A model generated the notes under the pieces. The model saw nothing but the letters and a program-made list of their open reading frames with translations. It had not been told where the DNA came from and made no database searches. Shown piece by piece: positions 1 through 6,384 of a DNA stretch of 10,833 nt. A program made the position numbers and the translations under genes. Source of the DNA: Nitrospirales bacterium (GTDB taxonomy: Bacteria > Nitrospirota > Nitrospiria > Nitrospirales > UBA8639); NCBI GenBank assembly GCA_021604265.1, contig BQIY01000039.1, positions 1-10,833 on the forward strand, given 5' to 3'. Positions within the stretch are counted from its first letter, which is position 1. The number at the start of each line of letters is the position of its first letter.

Positions 1-939
1 CTTTCTATCGTCACAACATTGTTTCATTCCGCCCCCTATATCGATCAGTTTTATCACAAGATTTCAGCAGCAGCGACGAAAATCACGAGCGATTATGAAC
101 TCGTATTCGTGAATGACGGATCTCCCGACCATTCGCTTGACACCGTTCTAGAGATTTACAAGAGAGACCCCAAAGTCAGAGTCATCGACCTCTCACGAAA
201 TTTCGGGCACCATAAGGCCATGATGACCGGACTGATGCACGCCAAAGGCAATCTTGTTTTCCTCATAGACTCTGACCTGGAAGAGAACCCGGACTTACTA
301 CTGGCATTCTATGACGAATTCAAACGCTCCCATCCTGACGTGGTCTACGGAGTACAGCAATCGCGCAAAGGCTTACTGTTTGAACGACTCAGCGGATATC
401 TGTTTTACAGCCTGTTCAACATACTTTCCAGTTTCCCCATTCCGCGAAATGTCATCACGACAAGACTCATGAGCCGAGAGTATGTGCGTGCTCTGGTAGC
501 GCATCAGGATCGTGAGGTCTGCATGGTCGGGTTATGGGCTATTACGGGATTTACCCAAGTCCCTTTTCCTGTCGAGAAAACACACAAAGGAAGTTCGACC
601 TATAATATTGCGCGGAAGGTCTCAGCTTTTGTCAACGCGCTTACGTCATTTAGCAATAAGCCACTCGTTTTCATCTTTTATTTAGGGTGCATGATCGTCA
701 CGACTGCAAGCGCTGCCGCCTCGTACTTAATCGTAAGGCGAATTTTCTTCGGTGAATATCTTTCGGGTTGGCCGTCCCTAATCGTCTCGATCTGGCTCAT
801 TGGCGGCCTGACAATATTCTGTTTAGGTATCCTGGGAATCTATGTTTCAAAGATTTTCATGGAAACAAAAGCAAGACCGTACACGACCATTAGAAAGTAC
901 TATGAACAGAAGAGTGATTGCGACAATGAAATTTCATAG
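1..939 (+). CDS. Polyprenyl-phosphate glycosyltransferase, GT2 (ArnC/GtrB/DPM1-like), 5' partial
   Basis: Transfers a sugar from a nucleotide donor to a polyprenyl phosphate at the inner face of the cytoplasmic membrane (family knowledge). The frame is open to base 1, and the first visible codons read LSIVTTLFHSAPYID, the usual first strand of a GT2 domain. The true start is therefore just upstream, and the TTG at 19 is internal. Counting from that codon, FVNDGSPD (about 30-37) is the nucleotide-binding motif and IDSDLEENP (83-91) carries the DxD metal site. SSTYNIARK and SFSNKPL (192-215) resemble the juxtamembrane segment of GtrB and dolichol-phosphate-mannose synthase enzymes. Two hydrophobic segments follow (about 216-239 and 252-276), then a basic tail with RPYTTIRKYY. 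The next gene overlaps its end. The sugar cannot be told from sequence. Together with the SMR protein at 3419 and the GT-C enzyme at 7770 it suggests a lipid-linked sugar route. Confidence 0.93.
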   Translation, partial: LSIVTTLFHSAPYIDQFYHKISAAATKITSDYELVFVNDGSPDHSLDTVLEIYKRDPKVRVIDLSRNFGHHKAMMTGLMHAKGNLVFLIDSDLEENPDLLLAFYDEFKRSHPDVVYGVQQSRKGLLFERLSGYLFYSLFNILSSFPIPRNVITTRLMSREYVRALVAHQDREVCMVGLWAITGFTQVPFPVEKTHKGSSTYNIARKVSAFVNALTSFSNKPLVFIFYLGCMIVTTASAAASYLIVRRIFFGEYLSGWPSLIVSIWLIGGLTIFCLGILGIYVSKIFMETKARPYTTIRKYYEQKSDCDNEIS

Positions 940-1549
940 GATTCTTGAAACCGTGGACCACTACTATTCTCAAAAGGTGAGAAACCATGGTCCGACCGCA
1001 CAGGGAGTTGATTGGAATTCAACAGAATCCCAAGAACTTCGATTTGAACAGCTCCTTACAGTCTGCAATGAAACTCAAGCAATTTCCCTCAATGATTACG
1101 GCTGTGGGTATGGTGCGCTCATTGAATACCTCACGCGGCAAGGCTATGCCTTTCGGTATTGTGGATTTGATATTTCTGACGATATGCTTGCGACGGCCAA
1201 CGCCCTGTACGGCCAACAAAAGGATCAGAAGTTCACCCAGGATGCGTCATGCCTCCAGGTAATGGACTACACAATTGCCAGCGGCATTTTTAATGTACGG
1301 CTGAAGACCAATCACGATGAATGGAAAACGTATGTTTTACATACATTAGATACAATCAACGAATTAAGCGAGAAAGGATTCGCTTTTAACATGTTGACAA
1401 AGTACTCCGATCAGGAACATATGCGCCCGACGCTCTACTACGCGGATCCTTGCATGATCTTCGACCATTGCAAAACTCGGTTTTCACGACACGTCGCATT
1501 GCTCCATGACTATGGTCTGTATGAATTCACCATGATAGTTCGAAAATAG
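926..1549 (+). CDS. Class I SAM-dependent methyltransferase, 207 residues
   Basis: A Rossmann-fold methyltransferase, probably acting on a sugar or glycolipid intermediate given its neighbours. From the ATG at 926, residues 57-63 read DYGCGYG (SAM-binding motif I) and 80-84 read GFDIS, whose Asp ends strand 2 and would bind the SAM ribose. The N-terminal part (DHYYSQKVRNHGPTAQGVDW) is probably a substrate-specific cap. No transmembrane segment is seen. The frame is open back to an ATG at 842 and another at 902. I prefer 926 because it overlaps the upstream glycosyltransferase by only 14 bases and gives a normal family N-terminus; 902 is the main alternative. The ribosome binding site is weak (AGAAGAG about 10 bases upstream of 926), which fits translational coupling. 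The methylated position is unknown. Confidence 0.85.
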   Translation: MKFHRILETVDHYYSQKVRNHGPTAQGVDWNSTESQELRFEQLLTVCNETQAISLNDYGCGYGALIEYLTRQGYAFRYCGFDISDDMLATANALYGQQKDQKFTQDASCLQVMDYTIASGIFNVRLKTNHDEWKTYVLHTLDTINELSEKGFAFNMLTKYSDQEHMRPTLYYADPCMIFDHCKTRFSRHVALLHDYGLYEFTMIVRK

Positions 1550-1561
1550 GTTACCTATTTT
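1543..1561. repeat. Perfect 19-base inverted repeat over the methyltransferase stop codon
   Basis: AAAATAGGTTACCTATTTT has two 9-base complementary arms around a single T. It contains the TAG stop of the methyltransferase (1547-1549). As RNA the innermost pairs must open to give a loop, leaving an A/T-rich stem of 6-7 pairs followed by a few T residues. That is weak for an intrinsic terminator. As DNA it has the symmetry of an operator for a dimeric regulator. Function is unknown. Confidence 0.45.
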
Positions 1562-1641
1562 GGCTCTAGCGCATTTCATGGTTTCCCGAACAAAGAAACT
1601 CGGTACGCAACGGCATTCCGTCAATAATCAGAGGGTAACGC

Positions 1642-2301
1642 ATGGCAAAGATCGTTATTTTTGGCACCGGGGATATCGCCCGATTAGCTCATTATTATTT
1701 CACCCACGACAGTGAACACGAAGTCTCGGCATTTACCGTGGACGCCGCATATAGGAATGAAGAGGTGTTCCTCAGCCTGCCCGTTCTTGATTTTGAAACC
1801 CTGACTGAAACCTATCCACCAGAAAGCTACTCCATGTTTATTGCATTAAGTTATGCAAAAATGAATAAACGTCGAGCAGCGAAATATGCGAACGCTAAGG
1901 CGCTTGGATACCAACTGGTCAGCTATGTCAGCAGCCACTGCACCTTCCTTACCCATAACCCTGTCGGAGACAACTGCTTTATTTTGGAAGATAATACCAT
2001 TCAGCCTTTTGTGAAAATTGGTAATAATGTCACGCTATGGAGCGGGAATCACATTGGCCATGATTCAATCATTGATGATCACACGTTCATCACGTCACAT
2101 GTGGTGATTTCAGGCAACGTCCATATACAGTCTTTCTGCTTTGTCGGCGTCAATGCCACAGTTCGGAATTCAATTACAGTCGCCCCGGAAACCATGATTG
2201 GAGCCGGCGCGCTCACGATGAAGAACACACGCCCTAAGGCCGTCTATATGGGACAGCGGGCCGAGTTATTTAAAAAAACAAGCGACCAAATAGATTTATA
2301 A
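1642..2301 (+). CDS. NeuD/PglD-like sugar O/N-acyltransferase, left-handed beta-helix
   Basis: An acyl-CoA-dependent acyltransferase of the NeuD/PglD type, expected to act as a cytoplasmic trimer on a nucleotide sugar or sugar intermediate. The N-terminus MAKIVIFGTGDIARLA is the small Rossmann-like PglD_N domain, with GTGDIA at 8-13. From about residue 95 to 205 the protein shows hexapeptide-type repeats of a left-handed beta-helix (for example VGDNCF, IGNNVT, ISGNVHI, VAPETM, IGAGAL). The segment SGNHIGHDS (134-142) supplies His137 and His140, where the catalytic base of this family lies. The 219-residue length is normal. A GAGGG Shine-Dalgarno sequence lies about 6 bases before the ATG. A 92-base gap separates it from the upstream methyltransferase. 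Acetyl is the commonest donor group, but the sequence does not fix the acyl group. Confidence 0.9.
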   Translation: MAKIVIFGTGDIARLAHYYFTHDSEHEVSAFTVDAAYRNEEVFLSLPVLDFETLTETYPPESYSMFIALSYAKMNKRRAAKYANAKALGYQLVSYVSSHCTFLTHNPVGDNCFILEDNTIQPFVKIGNNVTLWSGNHIGHDSIIDDHTFITSHVVISGNVHIQSFCFVGVNATVRNSITVAPETMIGAGALTMKNTRPKAVYMGQRAELFKKTSDQIDL

Positions 2302-2302
2302 A

Positions 2303-2401
2303 ATGAGAAATTCTCTGATCGTGTCCTTTTCAGAAATCCAAAAATTTTTGGTCAACGATCTGAATCAGAACTCCAGATTGCCTTGCGGGTTAACAATATG
2401 A
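2303..2401 (+). CDS. Candidate 32-residue ORF bridging the acyltransferase and propeller genes
   Basis: An ATG begins one base after the acyltransferase stop. The frame runs 32 codons (beginning MRNSLIVSFSEIQKFLVND) to a TGA that overlaps the ATG of the next gene as ATGA. The product is not recognised. No Shine-Dalgarno sequence precedes it, so it would depend on reinitiation. Its position suggests a coupling ORF that carries ribosomes across the 96-base gap, but chance is quite possible. Two short palindromes lie inside it (2338-2351 and 2359-2369). Confidence 0.25.
   Translation: MRNSLIVSFSEIQKFLVNDLNQNSRLPCGLTI
2338..2351. repeat. 14-base perfect palindrome CCAAAAATTTTTGG
   Basis: CC-A5-T5-GG is perfectly self-complementary, with no loop. 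It lies 47 bases upstream of the propeller gene ATG. An 11-base imperfect partner, TCTGA-A-TCAGA, follows at 2359-2369. It could be a regulator site or intrinsically bent DNA; no function is shown. Confidence 0.35.
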
Positions 2402-3312
2402 AGTGGATCAAGAAGGGACTGATTTTTAAGCCGCCAAGCAACTTAGGTTGGATGAAGACACATGCAGCCGTTCCCCTTGCTGAAATGAGAAGAGCCAACC
2501 TTACAAGAATCTATTTCTCAGGACGGGATACGCAGCACAGATCGCAAACAGGGTTCATTGAGGTTGATATTCATCGCCCACAGAGCATTCTTGCTATTAC
2601 CCAAAACCCCGTCTTGCAACTCGGTCGCCCAGGGACGTTTGATGACTCAGGAACCATGGCATCCTGGATTGTTCATTATCAAGGGAAAGAGTTCCTTTAT
2701 TATATAGGTTGGAACAAGAGTGTGACTGTTCCATTTCGCAACTCCATTGGTCTTGCCATTAGCACCGATGAGGGAAGGACATTTTCCAAGTTTTCTGAGG
2801 GACCGTTGATCGATAGAGACAGGACCGACCCATACTTTGTGGCCAGTCTATGCATTCTCATTGATGAAGGAATATGGAAGATGTGGTACCTGTCATGTCT
2901 AGAATGGGAACTCAAAGGGGCAATACCAAAACATCGTTACCACATCAAGTACGCAGAATCTCATGATGGAATCGAATGGAGGAAGACAGGTGTTGTGTGT
3001 ATCGACTTTAAGGGAAACGACGAGTATGCCATTTCTCGCCCTTGCGTACTCAAGGAGCATGGCATCTACAAAATGTGGTATTCCTATCGAGGGACAAGTT
3101 ACCGCATTGGATACGCTGAGTCCAAGGACGGACTCCATTGGGAACGAAAAGACGATGAGGTCGGTATTGACGTGTCCGACAAAGGTTGGGACTCGGAAAT
3201 GATCGAATACCCTTTTGTATTTGACCACACAGGTGAACGCTACATGCTGTACAACGGCAATGGCTATGGCGAGTCCGGTATCGGGCTGGCACGGATGGCG
3301 AAAGATCGTTAA
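2398..3312 (+). CDS. GH43/GH32-like five-bladed beta-propeller protein of polysaccharide clusters
   Basis: A 304-residue protein with the repeat pattern of a five-bladed beta-propeller of the glycoside hydrolase GH43/GH32/GH62/GH68 type. Blade-like repeats visible in order are RIYFSGRD, FLYYIGW, IWKMWYLS, YHIKYAESHDGIEW, IYKMWYSYRG, YRIGYAESKDGLHWERK and RYMLYNGNGYG. Conserved-looking acidic segments are GTFDDSG, DRDRTDPYF and DSEMIEYPF, which could form the central acidic site. There is no signal peptide or membrane segment, so it should act in the cytoplasm. That is odd for a polysaccharide-degrading hydrolase and suggests a role on sugar precursors or as a transferase. The ATG at 2398 gives the start MKWIKKGLIF; a TTG at 2383 in frame is less likely. 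No clear Shine-Dalgarno sequence is visible. I do not know an established reaction for this group. Confidence 0.8.
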   Translation: MKWIKKGLIFKPPSNLGWMKTHAAVPLAEMRRANLTRIYFSGRDTQHRSQTGFIEVDIHRPQSILAITQNPVLQLGRPGTFDDSGTMASWIVHYQGKEFLYYIGWNKSVTVPFRNSIGLAISTDEGRTFSKFSEGPLIDRDRTDPYFVASLCILIDEGIWKMWYLSCLEWELKGAIPKHRYHIKYAESHDGIEWRKTGVVCIDFKGNDEYAISRPCVLKEHGIYKMWYSYRGTSYRIGYAESKDGLHWERKDDEVGIDVSDKGWDSEMIEYPFVFDHTGERYMLYNGNGYGESGIGLARMAKDR

Positions 3313-3418
3313 AGAACTTTTGCAGCCTGAAGGTGCGGCCCCCATACATACATTCGACGGCAAGCCTAAGTTCAAACTCCCAAGCAATACCCGCCTTATT
3401 TTTAAGCAAGGGCAAAAA

Positions 3419-3781
3419 ATGAGTTATTTATATATCTTGCTCACAATTCTTTTTACAGTCTACGGCCAGATTGTTCTTAAATGGCAAGTCATTGGCGCAG
3501 GTGCTTTTCCACAGGAACCTTCTGAGAAGATGTTTTTTTTAGTCAAACTCCTGCTCAATCCCTGGGTGGCGAGTGGGTTCTTTGCCGCGTTTCTTGCTTC
3601 ACTGGCATGGATGGCCGCCATGACAAAATTAGACTTAAGTCATGCCTATCCATTCATGAGCCTGAACTTTGTATTGGTAATTATCTTGAGTAGTGCATTC
3701 TTCCATGAAGCCATCACGACGCCAAAAATTATCGGATTGGGATTGATTGTTCTGGGTATTCTCGTTGGGAGTCGAGGTTAA
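3419..3781 (+). CDS. SMR/EamA-type small membrane protein, ArnE/ArnF-like putative lipid-linked sugar flippase
   Basis: A 120-residue protein with four hydrophobic segments (about 2-20, 44-67, 76-95 and 102-117), the size and topology of the small multidrug resistance family and of ArnE/ArnF. YGQIVLKW (15-22) matches the end of helix 1. LDLSHAYPFMSLNFVLV (71-87) matches the family's third-helix motif. Aligning the helix 1 VYG with VIG of EmrE puts Thr13 where EmrE has its essential Glu14. This argues against proton-coupled drug export and for a role in lipid-linked sugar translocation, consistent with the polyprenyl-phosphate transferase at the start of this block. The frame is open upstream to 3215, but that part overlaps the propeller gene. 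The ATG at 3419 has an AAGGG Shine-Dalgarno sequence and starts directly in helix 1. It is the last gene of the block. Confidence 0.82.
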   Translation: MSYLYILLTILFTVYGQIVLKWQVIGAGAFPQEPSEKMFFLVKLLLNPWVASGFFAAFLASLAWMAAMTKLDLSHAYPFMSLNFVLVIILSSAFFHEAITTPKIIGLGLIVLGILVGSRG

Positions 3782-4018
3782 AAAATTCACTTGGTGTTTC
3801 CGTCATTCACAACAAGACCGCACTTCCAAGTTTCATCCACATCGCTTAAAAACCAAACCAATAGGAGACTGTTGAATACTGCACGTTGCTCGCCCACTGA
3901 TTCTCGGAGAGCGCCCAATGTCAGAGACGCGAGTGAAGATTGACGCAACAGACAAACTGGCGAGTCACAAAGCTGTCAATGGGTTTTCGTATCACAAAGA
4001 TGGGACGTGTCCTTGGAC
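3782..4018. other. Convergent intergenic gap, no convincing terminator
   Basis: This 237-base stretch lies between the ends of two convergent gene blocks. I looked for a GC-rich hairpin followed by a T tract on either strand and saw none. The only candidate gene is the 38-codon ORF starting at 3918. Nothing else is recognised. Confidence 0.6.
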
Positions 4019-4034
4019 TTACTCAAGAGATTGA
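3918..4034 (+). CDS. Candidate 38-residue ORF with a strong Shine-Dalgarno sequence
   Basis: ATG at 3918 is preceded by GGAGAG at 3906-3911 with 6-base spacing, among the best ribosome binding sites in this window. The frame (MSETRVKIDATDKLASH at its start, then a segment with GTCPW) ends at TGA 4032-4034. Its last 16 bases overlap the end of the minus-strand methyltransferase. The product is hydrophilic, has no membrane segment and is not recognised. It could be a real small protein, the surviving 5' end of a lost gene, or chance. Confidence 0.3.
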   Translation: MSETRVKIDATDKLASHKAVNGFSYHKDGTCPWTYSRD

Positions 4035-4888
4035 AGCTCAGAGTGATTGATCTTCTTTCGGCACAACATCCCAAGGCTTTCTGAAAGGAGAAACTTGCCG
4101 GGGAGCCTGTCTAACAAAGGGTCAAGGACCATCAAGCACCCTGTCATAAACGTGTGACGGTCGAAAAATGGGCCGCCGAATGTTGCGGGACCTCTCACCT
4201 TCCGTTCGACCACGAGTCCCGATTGCTCTAGCCATCGACGCCAGACACCGTATGGATGAACAGAGACATGACCGTGCCCCACCTCAGCTCTCAGGACCGG
4301 AGCTGATACCGCATCGTGCCCCTTCCAAAAACTCCGCTTTAACCCGCCGCCGGTCATATGATCAATGGCATATCCCAGTCGTGTAACCATATTGTCAGGA
4401 TTTGGGGTGGTGACTAACGCATAGCCGCCGGGTTTTAACACTCTCAGCATTTCCGTGATCGCCGGCCGTGGATCAAGAAGATGCTCAACCACTTCCGACG
4501 AAACCAAGATATCGACACTGCCATCATCAAATGGCAATTCCAATAAATTTCCAGCGAGAAATTGTACAGCCTGCTTAGCTTGCTCAGCTTGTCGGAATTG
4601 ACTCCGTCTCATTCCAAAAAACACTTCGCGAATATTTAAGTCGAGTCCAAACCATTGAATTTTTGCAATATCCCTACAGGCATCAGCCATATCGAAAATT
4701 TCCGCGCCAGAGCCGCATCCTAAAACAACGACCCGCATGGGTCTCTGAGTCGCCCGTCGCAAGACTTCACGAATGGTTCGTCCTAACATCACCTTTCGAG
4801 TCTTCCAGATATAAAAAATATGAGACCATGAACCTCCAAAATACTTTTCTTGATTTCTCACATCTTGATACGTGTGATCAAACACCAT
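4019..4888 (-). CDS. Class I SAM-dependent methyltransferase, 289 residues
   Basis: A Rossmann-fold methyltransferase with all the main motifs. Residues 53-63 (VVVLGCGSGAE) are motif I. GLDLN (81-85) supplies the acidic residue that would bind the SAM ribose. NLLELPFDDGSVDILVSSEV (114-133) covers motifs II-III with the Methyltransf_11 signature VVEHLLDP. LKPGG (151-155) is the post-motif loop. The N-terminus (about 1-50) and the C-terminal 110 residues (HGHVSVHPYGVWRRWLEQSG onward) are probably the acceptor-binding parts. No signal peptide is seen. It is the last gene of the minus-strand block, 12 bases after the phosphatase-like gene. The start ATG has an AAGGAG sequence only 3 bases away, a strong but tight site. 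A sugar or glycolipid substrate is inferred from context. Confidence 0.88.
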   Translation of the reverse strand: MVFDHTYQDVRNQEKYFGGSWSHIFYIWKTRKVMLGRTIREVLRRATQRPMRVVVLGCGSGAEIFDMADACRDIAKIQWFGLDLNIREVFFGMRRSQFRQAEQAKQAVQFLAGNLLELPFDDGSVDILVSSEVVEHLLDPRPAITEMLRVLKPGGYALVTTPNPDNMVTRLGYAIDHMTGGGLKRSFWKGHDAVSAPVLRAEVGHGHVSVHPYGVWRRWLEQSGLVVERKVRGPATFGGPFFDRHTFMTGCLMVLDPLLDRLPGKFLLSESLGMLCRKKINHSELQSLE

Positions 4889-4900
4889 TCGCTCCTTCGT

Positions 4901-6316
4901 CTATCCCGCTATTTCAAGAACACGGCGCTGCACCATATATGACGGCACACACACGCCAAAGTTTTCAAGAATACTGGGAGTGATGGCCAATGTAGACCAT
5001 TGCCGTTTCCTATCTTTTACAGTTGCGGTATCCAGAGGGTCATAAATAAACAGCGACCCCTCTGGCCGGTGATACGCTGTCCCGAACGATTCATCGTCCA
5101 CTGGATCATTAATGAGTCCGAGTTCCTCAAATGATGTTGTTTCATTGTTGAACACCGCATAGTCCACTGGAAGATTCACGTGTCCGAAGTCTAAGCTGAA
5201 AAATCCATTTTCTTTCGTCCGGTATCGCAGTGGACCTCCGTGTATGACACACGTTTGGATCTTTCTCGTAAATTCCTGGACTTTATTCTTCTGCACGACA
5301 ACATTGCATTGTGGATGCATAGCCGGTCGAACGGCCCATTCACCTGTCTTGAGCCCAAACCTCGACATGAGTTTCTGAATATCATTGACGCAAGTTCGTG
5401 TTTTGACCAACTCGGCAATCGTGCCTTTTTGTCCCATACTACTCGCAACCAGAACCTTATAAGCCGGGTTGGCATCAGCAAATGCCGTTAATCGCTGAAA
5501 GAAGCCATCGAATTTCTTCATGGCAAAGTCAATTTCATACCTAAACGTTTGGATCCATTGCTGAGGGAGATTGTTTATTTCATAATCGTCTGGAAAAGTC
5601 GCCCCCCAATAACGGTGCATCGTCGAAGCCACATGATTTGAAAAGTATGTCGAAAACGCTGGCCGACGCGTTCGAAGCAGTTTCATATAGACATCAAACG
5701 CCAGGACAGACTGATACGTCCGCCGCCTTGTTCTGACATGCGGATTCATACGCTCCTCCATCAACTGACGCAACACACTGATCAGTGTTGTTCCGGTAAT
5801 GCCAAGACGAGGAACGCGACTCAGCAGACTCACCGTTGCTTGAATGTCAAAGCCTGAATTGACATTGAGCTCTGATTTTCTGGACATCGCTAAATTAAAT
5901 GTCTGAAATGGGACCACGTAATCAGGATAAGCCTCGCTAGCCGGGGCAAACGGATCTGGAACATAAAAGGCATAGTGTTCATAACTTTCCGGCAGCGGAT
6001 AACTATTCATGGAAGCAAACACCCCGGTAGAGATGTTGTGGTGATGCAAAATTTTCCAGACAGGCGGATAGTCTTTATCGATTTGGGTAAGATTTTGACC
6101 GAGATCCTTTATCTGATGCTGCTGGTTGCTTACCCCTCGATGCAGCGTCGGCCAAGTTGCCCATGGGTGCAGTTCCCCTTTATCTTCGGTATATGTTTCG
6201 TACTGCGCGCAATAGGGAAGTATTTTGGCAAGATGAGATTGCGGATATGTGTGACAGAAATGATCAATGACGGCAAATGGGACTTCATTCAGTTCGAACA
6301 GAATGATGTTTCTCAT
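4901..6316 (-). CDS. Alkaline-phosphatase-superfamily protein (phosphodiesterase/sulfatase fold) with altered metal site
   Basis: A 471-residue protein with the outline of the alkaline phosphatase superfamily. It has an N-terminal strand IILFELNEVP (4-13), the nucleophile region WATWPTLHRG (52-61, Thr57 the likely nucleophile) and NHVASTMHRYW (227-237), where the family usually has Asp-x3-His. AYHRPEG (414-420) supplies a late His. The C-terminal ITPSILENFGV (445-455) resembles the usual IAPTLLxxxGV ending. The strand that normally ends in SDHG reads VLVASSMGQKG (288-298), and the first Asp is replaced by Glu8 or Asn10. The two-metal site is therefore not canonical. There is no signal peptide or membrane segment, so it is predicted to be cytoplasmic. 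No Shine-Dalgarno sequence precedes the ATG. It sits between a glycosyltransferase (68 bases upstream) and a methyltransferase. It may act on phosphorylated or sulfated glycan intermediates or be a non-hydrolytic relative. Confidence 0.75.
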   Translation of the reverse strand: MRNIILFELNEVPFAVIDHFCHTYPQSHLAKILPYCAQYETYTEDKGELHPWATWPTLHRGVSNQQHQIKDLGQNLTQIDKDYPPVWKILHHHNISTGVFASMNSYPLPESYEHYAFYVPDPFAPASEAYPDYVVPFQTFNLAMSRKSELNVNSGFDIQATVSLLSRVPRLGITGTTLISVLRQLMEERMNPHVRTRRRTYQSVLAFDVYMKLLRTRRPAFSTYFSNHVASTMHRYWGATFPDDYEINNLPQQWIQTFRYEIDFAMKKFDGFFQRLTAFADANPAYKVLVASSMGQKGTIAELVKTRTCVNDIQKLMSRFGLKTGEWAVRPAMHPQCNVVVQKNKVQEFTRKIQTCVIHGGPLRYRTKENGFFSLDFGHVNLPVDYAVFNNETTSFEELGLINDPVDDESFGTAYHRPEGSLFIYDPLDTATVKDRKRQWSTLAITPSILENFGVCVPSYMVQRRVLEIAG

Positions 6317-6384
6317 GAGTCAGAAAGGAACAAACCCGAAAAGATATATGTAATGAGCATGAATTCGCCTAATTCTTCCATCCA

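Noticed and set aside
842..925. Longer N-terminus for the first methyltransferase from ATG 842
   Set aside because: It would overlap the upstream glycosyltransferase by 98 bases, and the extra residues are an out-of-frame reading of its conserved basic tail.
2899..3415. Minus-strand ORFs of 162 and 121 codons under the propeller gene
   Set aside because: They are shadows of a well-supported plus-strand gene and show no domain pattern of their own.
3215..3418. 68-residue N-terminal extension of the SMR protein
   Set aside because: Its first part is the propeller gene in another frame. The ATG at 3419 has its own Shine-Dalgarno sequence and starts in helix 1 as in the family.
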